This document shows, piece after piece, positions 56,220-64,000 of a stretch of 64,000 bases of DNA (the first letter of the stretch is position 1; every line of letters begins with the position of its first letter). The translations under genes were made by a program, and so were the position numbers. The DNA is from MVRV01 sp964646755 (lineage in GTDB: Bacteria > Desulfobacterota > Syntrophia > Syntrophales > Smithellaceae): assembly GCA_964646755.1 (NCBI GenBank), contig CAZYIE010000001.1, forward strand, positions 1 to 64,000, read 5' to 3'. The notes beneath the pieces were generated by a model, which searched no databases, had not been told where the DNA came from, and worked only from the letters and a program-made list of their open reading frames with translations.

Positions 56220-57446
56220 ATGGGCAGAAGAAGCAATGTTCTAGTAGGGATCGATATTGGAACGACAAAGACGACAGCTATTGTTGGTGAGGTGACAGAT
56301 ACCGGCATAAATATTATCGGTATCGGCACATCACCGGCCAAGGAATTAAGGAAAGGTGTTGTTGTCAATATTGAAAGCACTGTGGAGGCTATAAAAAAAG
56401 CTATTGATGAGGCTGAACATATGTCGGGATGCCGCATTAATTCGGCTTATGTCGGCGTAGCCGGCAGCCATATCAAAGGGCAGAACTCACTGGGTATCGT
56501 TGCCATTAAAGGCAGGGAAGTTGGTGAAGAAGATGTCCAAAGGGCAATTGAAGCTTCCAAAGCCATTGCGATTCCAGTGGACAGGGAAATCCTGCATACA
56601 CTGCCGCAAAATTATGTCGTTGATGGACAGGATGGGATCAGAGATCCGGTCGGAATGTCCGGTGTCCGTTTGGAGGCGAAAGTCCACATTGTTACGGGAG
56701 CTGCGGCTGCGATTCAGAACATTGTAAAATCGGTCAACCGTGTAGGTCTGGATATTGAAGATGTTGTCTTGGAGCAATTGGCGGCAAGTGAAGCCGTGCT
56801 TAGCACCGATGAAAAAGATTTGGGTGTAGTTCTGATTGATATTGGCGGTTCCAACACAGGCATTGCAATTTTTTCCGAGGGGAGCATCAAACATACAGCC
56901 ATACTGCCGGTCGGCGGCAACTATTTAACTTCTGATATTGCCACAGGGTTGCGTACGCCGTTTAATGAAGCGGAAAAAATTAAAATTAAATACGGCTGTG
57001 CCCTAACAGTAATGATTCCTAAAGAAGAAACAATTGAGGTTCCCAGCGTCGGCGGCCGGGAAGCCCGTGAAGTATCGCGCCAGATATTAGGCAGAATTAT
57101 CGAGCCCAGGATGGAAGAGATACTTAATATGGCGTCTAAGGAAGTTGTCCGGTCCGGTTTTGAAGACTTGCTGGCGGCGGGAGTTGTTCTGACCGGCGGT
57201 ACATCGCTTTTGACCGGTATCAATGAATTGGCCGAACAGATATTTGATATGCCGGTGCGCAGCGGAATCCCGTCAGGCATGGGAGGGCTGTCCGATGTTG
57301 TGAATTCTCCGGCATACGCTACCGGAGTCGGGTTAATCATTTACGGCAGCAGGAAATTATCCGGTGATTCTGTTTATCGAAGAACCGGAAATATATTCAG
57401 CAATATGATCAAAACAATAAAAAAATGGTTTTTAGAATTTTTTTGA
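56220..57446 (+). CDS. ftsA: cell division protein FtsA
   Basis: A 408-aa actin-fold ATPase. ATG 56220 with GGTGGAG upstream is chosen; a GTG at 56205 overlaps that site. VGIDIGTTKTTAIVGE is phosphate loop 1, the 1C domain contains GIRDPVGMSGVRLEA, and VVLIDIGGSNTGIAIF is phosphate loop 2. The C-terminal amphipathic helix (TIKKWFLEFF) tethers FtsZ to the membrane. It lies just before ftsZ. Confidence 0.97.
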   Translation: MGRRSNVLVGIDIGTTKTTAIVGEVTDTGINIIGIGTSPAKELRKGVVVNIESTVEAIKKAIDEAEHMSGCRINSAYVGVAGSHIKGQNSLGIVAIKGREVGEEDVQRAIEASKAIAIPVDREILHTLPQNYVVDGQDGIRDPVGMSGVRLEAKVHIVTGAAAAIQNIVKSVNRVGLDIEDVVLEQLAASEAVLSTDEKDLGVVLIDIGGSNTGIAIFSEGSIKHTAILPVGGNYLTSDIATGLRTPFNEAEKIKIKYGCALTVMIPKEETIEVPSVGGREAREVSRQILGRIIEPRMEEILNMASKEVVRSGFEDLLAAGVVLTGGTSLLTGINELAEQIFDMPVRSGIPSGMGGLSDVVNSPAYATGVGLIIYGSRKLSGDSVYRRTGNIFSNMIKTIKKWFLEFF

Positions 57447-57461
57447 AAGGAAGGGATGCCC

Positions 57462-58613
57462 ATGTTTGAATTGACAGAAGTGTGTAGTCAAAATTCGGCA
57501 AAAATTAAGGTAATTGGAGTAGGAGGGGGCGGAGGCAACGCCGTTAATACAATGATTTCATGCTCCTTGCGCGGAGTGGATTTCATGATCGCTAATACGG
57601 ATGCGCAGGCGTTGGGCGCATCGTGTTCGCCGGTCAAAATCCAGATTGGTACGGAGATAACAAAAGGTCTGGGTGCTGGTTCTAATCCGGAAGTCGGCAA
57701 AAAATCAGCTTTGGAATCACGTGACCAGCTGCGGCAGTATCTGGAAGGATCGGATATGATTTTTATTACGGCAGGACTTGGCGGCGGTACGGGAACGGGC
57801 GCGGCGCCGATTATTGCGGAGATTGCCCGTGAATGCAGTGCATTGACGGTTGCCGTCGTCACTAAACCCTTTCAGTTTGAAGGCAAAAAACGCAATATGC
57901 AAGCGGAAGAAGGAATTGCCCTTTTACGTGATACAGTCGATACACTGATTGTTGTTCCCAATCAGCGGCTGCTTTCCCTGGGTGGCCGGAACCTGTCTCT
58001 TTTGGAAGCATTCAAGAAAGCGGATGATATTCTTTATCAGGCGGTCAAAGGCATTTCCGATTTAATTATTGTTCCGGGTCTTATTAATCTCGATTTTGCA
58101 GATGTAAAAAATGTTATGAGCAATATGGGCATGGCGCTGATGGGCACGGGCGTTGCGTCCGGCGAAAATCGCGCAGTAGAAGCGGCGCAAAGGGCAATTT
58201 CTTCTCCGCTTCTGGAAGACAATACGATTCAAGGAGCGCATGGTATACTGCTGAGCATTACCGGTGGGCCGGATATGAGTCTTTATGAAGTTAATGAAGC
58301 TTCATCGTTGATTCAGGCGGAAGCTCATGAAGATGCCAACATTATCTTTGGTACTGTTATTGATGAAAATATGGGGGATGAAATTCGTATTACTGTTATT
58401 GCCACCGGGTTTGATGATGTTATGAAAAGAAAGCAAGCTCCGGACAATGTAACTCATCTGGGCGGCTTCCGGCGGGAAGATTTATCAACGCCGGCTTTTA
58501 TGCGCCGGGAAAAAACCCGCGATAACGCCAATGTTGTCACTCTGGGCATTAACGATGAAACCGACAACGTTGATATTGAGATTCCAACGTTTTTACGCAG
58601 ACAGGCCGATTAA
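57462..58613 (+). CDS. ftsZ: cell division protein FtsZ
   Basis: A 383-aa tubulin homologue. ATG 57462 fits the ribosome site GAAAGGAAGG (57445-57454); an ATG at 57456 lies too close. The tubulin signature GGGTGTG is at residues 107-113. GVGGGGGNAVNTM binds GTP, and NLDFADVKNVMSNMGMALMG contains the T7 loop. The conserved C-terminal peptide IEIPTFLRR binds FtsA and other partners. It closes the dcw cluster proper. Confidence 0.98.
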   Translation: MFELTEVCSQNSAKIKVIGVGGGGGNAVNTMISCSLRGVDFMIANTDAQALGASCSPVKIQIGTEITKGLGAGSNPEVGKKSALESRDQLRQYLEGSDMIFITAGLGGGTGTGAAPIIAEIARECSALTVAVVTKPFQFEGKKRNMQAEEGIALLRDTVDTLIVVPNQRLLSLGGRNLSLLEAFKKADDILYQAVKGISDLIIVPGLINLDFADVKNVMSNMGMALMGTGVASGENRAVEAAQRAISSPLLEDNTIQGAHGILLSITGGPDMSLYEVNEASSLIQAEAHEDANIIFGTVIDENMGDEIRITVIATGFDDVMKRKQAPDNVTHLGGFRREDLSTPAFMRREKTRDNANVVTLGINDETDNVDIEIPTFLRRQAD

Positions 58614-58619
58614 AAAAAC

Positions 58620-60317
58620 GTGAATTGGAAACTGAAAAAACAATATACAACCCTTTTAGAACAGGAAAGGGGCTATGTAAAAAAAAATTGGGGCACAGAT
58701 AATACAGTTTGCCTTGCCTATCCTCATTATTACCGCACGGGCATGTCGAATTTGGGCTTCCAGACAGTTTATAAAATATTTAACGAACAACCATCCTTCC
58801 TTTGTGAAAGAGTATTTCTGCCCGCAGCCGGTGACGAAGCCGAATTTGCCGCCAGGCTGCGGGCAGATTTTGTAAGTTACGAGAATCAAAGACCGATTGC
58901 TGAATTTGACATACTGGCTTTTTCCTTATCCTTCGAAAACGATTATCCTAATATTTTAACGATGCTGGAAGTGGCAGGCATTCCGCTTATGGCGAACGAG
59001 CGTTTCGAAAATTATCCGCTGATTGTAGGCGGCGGTATTGCCGCAACATTGAATCCGGAGCCAATCGCCGGTTTTTTTGATTTATTCATCTTGGGCGAGG
59101 CTGAAGAATCATTGCCAGTATTTGCCCGCATTTTTGAAGAAGCCCGCCGCTGCGGACTTAGCCGTCAGGATATGCTGATCAAAATGCAAAAAACGCTGCC
59201 GCAGGCTTATGTTCCCGATCTTTATGAAGTTAAATATTCCGCAGATAGTAAGATTATAGCAACCGCAGCGATTGTGCCTGGAATGCCTGCAAGAATAAAG
59301 ATTTGTCCAGTAAAAGATATCAACTGTTTTTGTACAGAAGAGGTTATCAGTGCCCCCCGGACGGAAATGGAGGATATGTGTCTTGTCGAAGTAAACAGGG
59401 GATGTGCCCGCGCCTGCCGGTTTTGTGCAGCCAGTTTTGTTTATCGCCCCGTGCGTTTCCGCAGCTATGAAAAGATTGCTTTGGCCATAGATCGCGGGCT
59501 CACGAAAAAGAAAAAAATAGGTCTGGTGGGTACGGCTGTATCCGATCATCCCGATCTTTCTCGAATCTGTGAGTATATTTTAGCGAAGAATGGCCAGGCC
59601 GGAATCGGTTCGCTTCGAGTTGATCAAATTAATGAATCAATTGTTCGGCTTCTCAAAGCCAATGGCATTGAAACAGTGGCACTGGCGCCGGAGGCGGGCA
59701 GTCAGAGGCTACGCGATTTGCTGCGCAAAGGAATTATCGAAGAAGATATTTTGCGTTCTGTCGCACTGCTGATAGAAAATGAAATACCAAATTTGCGTTT
59801 ATACTTCATGATTGGTCTGCCTACGGAGGAAGAAAAAGATATTGAGGCAATCATTGATCTTACCAAAAAAATTCAGCAGTATGTCTTGCAGCATACATCG
59901 GGTAAAAGAATATTCCGCAGTATTACTCTCAGTATTAATCAGTTTATTCCCAAACCGTCAACGCCCCTGCAATGGTGCGCGCTTGACGATGTAAATTCCG
60001 TCGGTAAGAAAATCAAGAAGATAGTCAGCGCTTTTGGCCCCGACAAGCAAATCAAGGTCATTCACGATGTGCCGAAATGGAATTATGTTCAGGCACTGCT
60101 GTCCTTGGGTGACCGCAAGGTGGGCGAGATACTGCTGGCTGTTCATCGACTCCGCGGTAACTGGGCGCAGGCACTCAAGGAAGTTAATGTGAACGCTGAT
60201 TTCTACGTTTACCGTCAAAAGCAATTTGACGAAATTCTGCCTTGGGATATTGTTGATCTGGGTACCTCCAAAAGAGCACTTATCCGCGAGTGCAAAAAAG
60301 CACTGGAAGGGAAATGA
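58620..60317 (+). CDS. radical SAM protein, B12-binding-like family (TIGR03960-like)
   Basis: A 565-aa protein from GTG 58620, 6 bp after ftsZ, with no separate ribosome site, so translation is probably coupled. The N-terminal ~200 residues resemble a cobalamin-binding-type fold (VGGGIAATLNPEPIAGFFDLFILGEAE). The radical SAM cluster is in NRGCARACRFCAASFVYRPVRFRS. Homologues often lie next to a TIGR03936 gene that modifies RNA or ribosome; none is here. The function is unknown. Confidence 0.87.
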   Translation: MNWKLKKQYTTLLEQERGYVKKNWGTDNTVCLAYPHYYRTGMSNLGFQTVYKIFNEQPSFLCERVFLPAAGDEAEFAARLRADFVSYENQRPIAEFDILAFSLSFENDYPNILTMLEVAGIPLMANERFENYPLIVGGGIAATLNPEPIAGFFDLFILGEAEESLPVFARIFEEARRCGLSRQDMLIKMQKTLPQAYVPDLYEVKYSADSKIIATAAIVPGMPARIKICPVKDINCFCTEEVISAPRTEMEDMCLVEVNRGCARACRFCAASFVYRPVRFRSYEKIALAIDRGLTKKKKIGLVGTAVSDHPDLSRICEYILAKNGQAGIGSLRVDQINESIVRLLKANGIETVALAPEAGSQRLRDLLRKGIIEEDILRSVALLIENEIPNLRLYFMIGLPTEEEKDIEAIIDLTKKIQQYVLQHTSGKRIFRSITLSINQFIPKPSTPLQWCALDDVNSVGKKIKKIVSAFGPDKQIKVIHDVPKWNYVQALLSLGDRKVGEILLAVHRLRGNWAQALKEVNVNADFYVYRQKQFDEILPWDIVDLGTSKRALIRECKKALEGK

Positions 60318-60401
60318 TGATGAGCAATCTCGAAATGCAGCCAGCTGGGTGTTATCGTCCACAGAATTAATTGCTGAATTTGCTGATAAGGCCAATGGAT
60401 G

Positions 60402-61298
60402 ATGAAAATTAAAAATATATCTGATCTTCCCTATCTTCTTCTTGTCCTCGCATCTATTTTCTGGTCGGGTAATACTATTGTCGGGAGGCTGGTGCATGAA
60501 AATATTCCGCCCCTTGGCCTTTCCTTCTGGAGGTGGCTTACGGCCTCTGTAATCATTTATTTTATTGCCCGGTCTCATTTAAGACGAGAATGGCCGCTGA
60601 TTAAGAAAAACTTACTCCTGCTCCTTTTACTTTCCTTTTTAAGTGTTTCCACATTTAATCCTTTGATCTATACGGGGCTGCAATGGACGACATCCATCAA
60701 TGCCTTTCTCATCCAGGCGGTAATGCCTGCATTGATTGTGCTTATGTCATTTGCTTTTTTCAGGGAAAAGATCCGTCCCCTTCAGACAGCAGGTGTGCTT
60801 GTGTCTCTGGCCGGGGCATTAATTATCATTGCCCATGGCGATCAAAAAATTCTGCAGTCCATGTCACTGCATCAAGGCGATGTGCTGATTTTTATTGCGG
60901 TTGTCTTTTATGCCGCCTATTCTGTAATGCTCCGCAAGCTGCCCCCTATTCACCCCTTGAGTTCTGCTGCTGTCATCTTTATTATTGGCGCTTTAACGCT
61001 CTTGCCTCCGTATATCTGGGAGACGGTTTATGTCCGTGCTATGCCGCTAAATCTTTCAAGTGTTATGGCTGTGGGATATGTGGCAGTTTTTGCATCGGTT
61101 ATAGCTTATCTCTGTTATAACCGGGGGGTGGAACTGGCAGGAGCAAATCGTGCTGGCATGTTTATTTATCTCATGCCCGTGTTTGGGAGTGTTATGGCAA
61201 TCGTGTTCCTCGGCGAGAGCCTGGAGTGGTTTCATTTTGCTGGTATTTTTCTGATAATATCCGGGATTCTTCTGGTAACGAGGAGGAATGATTTGTAG
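60402..61298 (+). CDS. EamA-family (DMT superfamily) transporter
   Basis: About 298 aa with ten hydrophobic helices in two repeated EamA halves. The first includes ILASIFWSGNTIVGRLVHENIPPLGLSFWRW; the second begins near residue 150 with DVLIFIAVVFYAAYSVMLRKLP and ends PVFGSVMAIVFLGESLEWFHFAG. Such carriers export amino acids or metabolites. ATG 60402 (or 60399) follows GATGGATG with no good ribosome site. It is separate from the radical SAM gene by 80 bp. Confidence 0.9.
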   Translation: MKIKNISDLPYLLLVLASIFWSGNTIVGRLVHENIPPLGLSFWRWLTASVIIYFIARSHLRREWPLIKKNLLLLLLLSFLSVSTFNPLIYTGLQWTTSINAFLIQAVMPALIVLMSFAFFREKIRPLQTAGVLVSLAGALIIIAHGDQKILQSMSLHQGDVLIFIAVVFYAAYSVMLRKLPPIHPLSSAAVIFIIGALTLLPPYIWETVYVRAMPLNLSSVMAVGYVAVFASVIAYLCYNRGVELAGANRAGMFIYLMPVFGSVMAIVFLGESLEWFHFAGIFLIISGILLVTRRNDL

Positions 61299-61421
61299 TA
61301 TTTGATAAAACATTTTCAGAATAAGGAAGCTGTTCTTGAAGATGCAATCAAATATCTGGCAGGATGGTTTGCAAAACATGCATCTGGACAAGATAAACTT
61401 GTTGGAGCGTCTCTGAAGAAA

Positions 61422-61475
61422 CGGAAGACATGGCGAGAAATAATGCCCTCATCATGTCTTCCGGCCTATTTTTAT
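61422..61475. terminator. hairpin between convergent genes
   Basis: CGGAAGACATG (61422-61432) and CATGTCTTCCG (61453-61463) are perfectly complementary, with a 20-nt loop and a following T-rich tail. It lies between the EamA gene (+) and the DUF3141 gene (-) and could serve both. Confidence 0.55.
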
Positions 61476-61488
61476 AATATGTGAAAAA

Positions 61489-63654
61489 TTATTTTTCCAG
61501 TTTCAATCCCTTTTTGAGCTTTTCAATTAAAATCTCTTCTTCTTTGGTGTACTTGCCGTCAATAACGCAAAGACGACGGGCGATTCCCAGCGCGTCCATC
61601 CGGTCATCTTTGTTTTTAAGAATAATAGACAGTGCATTGATTGCCCGGTCTTCATCCGCCTGAAGGATTGCCGCCTGTTCCTTAAGAATCTTTTTGAATT
61701 TGGAGGGGCGAATTTTCCCCAGTACTTTGTGTGTTGCGGCGATTTCCTGGGCAAAATCAAAATGTCGGCGCTTTATGCCGTGGCCAATCCTGGCCACTGC
61801 CATAAAGACACGAATCAGGCCTTCAGCCACACCGCCTTCTTCCAGAGCCAGCATTCTCTTGTCATAATCTTCCCGATCACTGGCGGAAATTTCTTGCGGG
61901 ATTTCTTCTTTCGCCGGCAGGAAGAGATTTCTGAGCAGATTGCTGCCATAAATCTGCCGGAACAATAGCTCCTGTTTGCGGTCACGGTGATCCCGGTAGA
62001 TATTCAATACGCTTTCGATATATTCGGAAAAATCTTTTTCCATGGCGACCAGTGGATTATCGGGAGAGGCAGGCTTTCTTTTTTGGCGAACGACAGAGGC
62101 GATATTTTTTAGCGGCCGCATCAGAGGATTAATGTCACCAAATATATAGCGATTTAGCCTTAAAGGATGAAGGTTCCGCATAATTTCTGCGGAAAGTTCC
62201 GTTGTATATAATTTAACCCAGGGACGCACCATAAGCTGGTACATGCGGTCATTTGCTTCCGAAACCTTCGCTACGACGCTAAAATCTTCCTCGTCTTCAG
62301 TACCATCATCATAGGCCGCAATATCGGCAAATGTTCGTTCTTCATACCTGGTGGTAAAATCACCGCTTTTAACATCTCCTTCAATGATCATCTCATAGAG
62401 ACCGGGTGCCATGAAATCTATCATGTCGAAATTGGCAATAATCTCATGGTGTTCCTTTTTGGCGACAGAGCCGGCGACAAATATTCCCAGATGGCCGATA
62501 TCCTTATGGACGATATAAATTATTACCTGCCCATGTCTCTTGATATCATCCACAGAGCTGTATACGCGGGGAATCCAATTGAGCGCCTGCTGGGCGGGAG
62601 TAATGTTGTCGCCCAGGGAGGCAAAAACGATGATCGGGTTTTCGATATTCTTTAGGCTGATCTTTTCTCCTTCACGTAGTTCCAGTTGACCGCGCTCCAG
62701 TTTATTGCCGACAAAAAGATTATTGACGATAAAGTGAATTTCTGCAGTGGTCATCATGAAGAAACCACCCCACCACTTTTCAAAAGACAGATAACGATCT
62801 TCTTCGGTATCTACCTGCGAATAGACGTTATAACGTTTTGACCAGAGTGTGTTGGCCGGATTTAAACCTTCAAAATTGGATACCAGATTAGCACCGTCAA
62901 AAACACCGTTGCCCAGATCGCTTAAAAAAGAATTAACCCAAACGCCGCCGACGAGACCTCCTTTATAACGCATTGGGTTCGCACCTGATACCCCGCTCCA
63001 GTAGGACAGTGGGGCGCCGTTTAATATCAATGGTCCGGTAACATCAGGCCGATCGGCACAAAGCAGTGCTGCCGCCCATCCAGCCTGACAGTTACCCATT
63101 ATCGCGGGGGCATCGGCATAGGGATGCATTTCGGCAATTTTTTCCATGAATTTGGCCATTGCTTCTTCCACATCAGCCAGAGTTTGGCCGGGGATGGGTT
63201 CGGTAAAAAAAAGAATGAAATAAACCGGATGACCATTATTCAATGCCATCCCGATTTCCGAATCTCTTTTAGAACCACCAATTCCAGGGCCGTGACCGGC
63301 GCGGGGGTCGATAATGACAATGGGACGTTTAGGTATTGCCGGAGGCAATTTGCTTGCATGGCGGCGATTATCATTATCAGGCAGAGGATCATTTTTTTTA
63401 CGGCGATCAGTAATTCGTACCAGCGCATAATTTGCGGGATGCGGAAAATTCTTGGCGTTGAGAATCATTTCATAATTAAAAATGAGAACCGGAGGCTGGC
63501 CGCTACGGATATGCTTGATATAGTTATTCCCTCTTTTGCGCAGAATATCAGTGAAGATGATCGACCTTTGCATTGAATCAACAATATATTCACTGGCATG
63601 AGACTGCCAATCCGCCAACAACTTCGAGTTCTGGGTATTAAATAATTTATCCAT
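61489..63654 (-). CDS. DUF3141 protein, PhaC-like alpha/beta hydrolase
   Basis: A 721-aa protein. The N-terminal half is an alpha/beta hydrolase of the PHA synthase type. C189 in MGNCQAGWAAALL is the nucleophile, D349 is in ASLGDNITP and H388 is in KDIGHLG, giving the Cys-Asp-His triad. The helical C-terminal ~120 residues, ending LCVIDGKYTKEEEILIEKLKKGLK, resemble a TerB-like domain. DUF3141 proteins often sit with acyl-CoA metabolism genes. Whether it makes polyester is not shown. Confidence 0.87.
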   Translation of the reverse strand: MDKLFNTQNSKLLADWQSHASEYIVDSMQRSIIFTDILRKRGNNYIKHIRSGQPPVLIFNYEMILNAKNFPHPANYALVRITDRRKKNDPLPDNDNRRHASKLPPAIPKRPIVIIDPRAGHGPGIGGSKRDSEIGMALNNGHPVYFILFFTEPIPGQTLADVEEAMAKFMEKIAEMHPYADAPAIMGNCQAGWAAALLCADRPDVTGPLILNGAPLSYWSGVSGANPMRYKGGLVGGVWVNSFLSDLGNGVFDGANLVSNFEGLNPANTLWSKRYNVYSQVDTEEDRYLSFEKWWGGFFMMTTAEIHFIVNNLFVGNKLERGQLELREGEKISLKNIENPIIVFASLGDNITPAQQALNWIPRVYSSVDDIKRHGQVIIYIVHKDIGHLGIFVAGSVAKKEHHEIIANFDMIDFMAPGLYEMIIEGDVKSGDFTTRYEERTFADIAAYDDGTEDEEDFSVVAKVSEANDRMYQLMVRPWVKLYTTELSAEIMRNLHPLRLNRYIFGDINPLMRPLKNIASVVRQKRKPASPDNPLVAMEKDFSEYIESVLNIYRDHRDRKQELLFRQIYGSNLLRNLFLPAKEEIPQEISASDREDYDKRMLALEEGGVAEGLIRVFMAVARIGHGIKRRHFDFAQEIAATHKVLGKIRPSKFKKILKEQAAILQADEDRAINALSIILKNKDDRMDALGIARRLCVIDGKYTKEEEILIEKLKKGLKLEK

Positions 63655-63858
63655 GTATTCTCCTTAAATATCATCAATCAAAACAACAATACAAAAACTT
63701 ATCGGTTTCAACGTTAAGGTATCAAGAGCGGTTCGGGAAGGCTGATAACAAGTTGCCTGCATTTGATAGTCTTTTTAGACACCTCGATTATGTATTATGC
63801 ATTTATAATCGGTATTTACAAGCAAATATTTAACCATGCTTTTTTCATCTACTATCAT

Positions 63859-64000
63859 TCATGTAACTGTGCTTTTCCGACTGCCTTTGTAGAGCTCATA
63901 TTCCAGCAGGCGGCATTCGATATCGCCGTTGTAAAGGATTGTCCTTTGTTTGGTTCTTAAGCCGACCTTCTTGATCATCTCCAGATTACCGGTAAAGATA
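63859..64000 (-). CDS. C-terminal end of an unidentified protein, cut by the window edge
   Basis: The minus frame is open from the window end to TGA at 63859-63861. The last 46 residues read IFTGNLEMIKKVGLRTKQRT, then ILYNGDIECRLLEYELYKG and SRKSTVT. The codon pattern is coding-like, and the opposite-strand frame at 63763-63960 makes no sensible protein. I do not recognise the family. It would lie upstream of, and in the same direction as, the DUF3141 gene, about 200 bp away. Confidence 0.55.
   Translation of the reverse strand, partial: IFTGNLEMIKKVGLRTKQRTILYNGDIECRLLEYELYKGSRKSTVT

Noticed and set aside
61302..61484. 60-codon plus-strand frame after the EamA gene
   Set aside because: TTG start, no ribosome site, and it spans the hairpin at 61422-61463. 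No known family.
63763..63960. 65-codon plus-strand frame at the window end
   Set aside because: It overlaps a minus-strand frame (63859-64000) whose residue pattern is much more protein-like.

Overview
The window looks like a chromosome segment of a mesophilic anaerobic deltaproteobacterium, most like the Syntrophales (Syntrophus/Smithella type). The reasons are a split glycine decarboxylase P-protein, a lar nickel-pincer cofactor set, SelB, a complete Tol-Pal envelope system, a Gram-negative dcw cluster whose FtsI carries a PASTA domain, and a PHA-synthase-like DUF3141 protein. The taxon is inferred from gene content and protein style; no rRNA or tRNA gene is visible.  Layout. 1-3.5 kb: end of gcvPA, then gcvPB and lipA (glycine cleavage and lipoate synthesis), with a vapBC toxin-antitoxin pair and its operator lodged between gcvPB and lipA. 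3.5-6.6 kb: a small membrane protein, an MBL-fold hydrolase, larC and larB. 6.6-10.7 kb: an accessory island that splits larCB from larE. It holds a brnT-type toxin with a partner, a 701-codon ORF joining a GHKL ATPase, a HExxH zincin and a truncated RpoH-type sigma factor, a frameshifted small conserved gene, REP-like DNA and an orphan HI1420-type antidote with a clear promoter/operator. 10.8-19.4 kb: larE, a PQ-loop-like protein, a PhzF protein, a cupin pseudogene, HU, a PAS-GGDEF protein overlapping an AAA ATPase, an amidohydrolase, an MBL hydrolase, a DUF3467 protein and a thioesterase.  19.5-24.6 kb: tolQ-tolR-tolA-tolB-pal-cpoB with promoter and terminator, which couples inner membrane, peptidoglycan and outer membrane during constriction. 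24.6-41.2 kb: uup, rplM-rpsI, argC, cysS, a ctpA/divergent-deacetylase/TPR-lipoprotein run, a LolB/DUF4292-like lipoprotein, a PbpG-type endopeptidase, a YhaM-type nuclease, selB, ruvX and mltG. 41.4-58.6 kb: the dcw cluster mraZ-rsmH-ftsL-ftsI-murE-murF-mraY-murD-ftsW-murG-murC-murB-ftsQ-ftsA-ftsZ, all on the + strand, led by a near-consensus promoter and three GTGG boxes at 10-bp spacing (MraZ operator). No ddl is present. 58.6-64 kb: a radical SAM protein coupled to ftsZ, an EamA transporter, a convergent DUF3141 PhaC-like gene and the end of one more minus-strand gene.  The most unusual objects are the GHKL-zincin-sigma chimera at 7760-9865 and a dispersed repeat with one long copy (34515-34666) and one internally deleted copy (49293-49343). 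Most of the rest is conserved housekeeping sequence.
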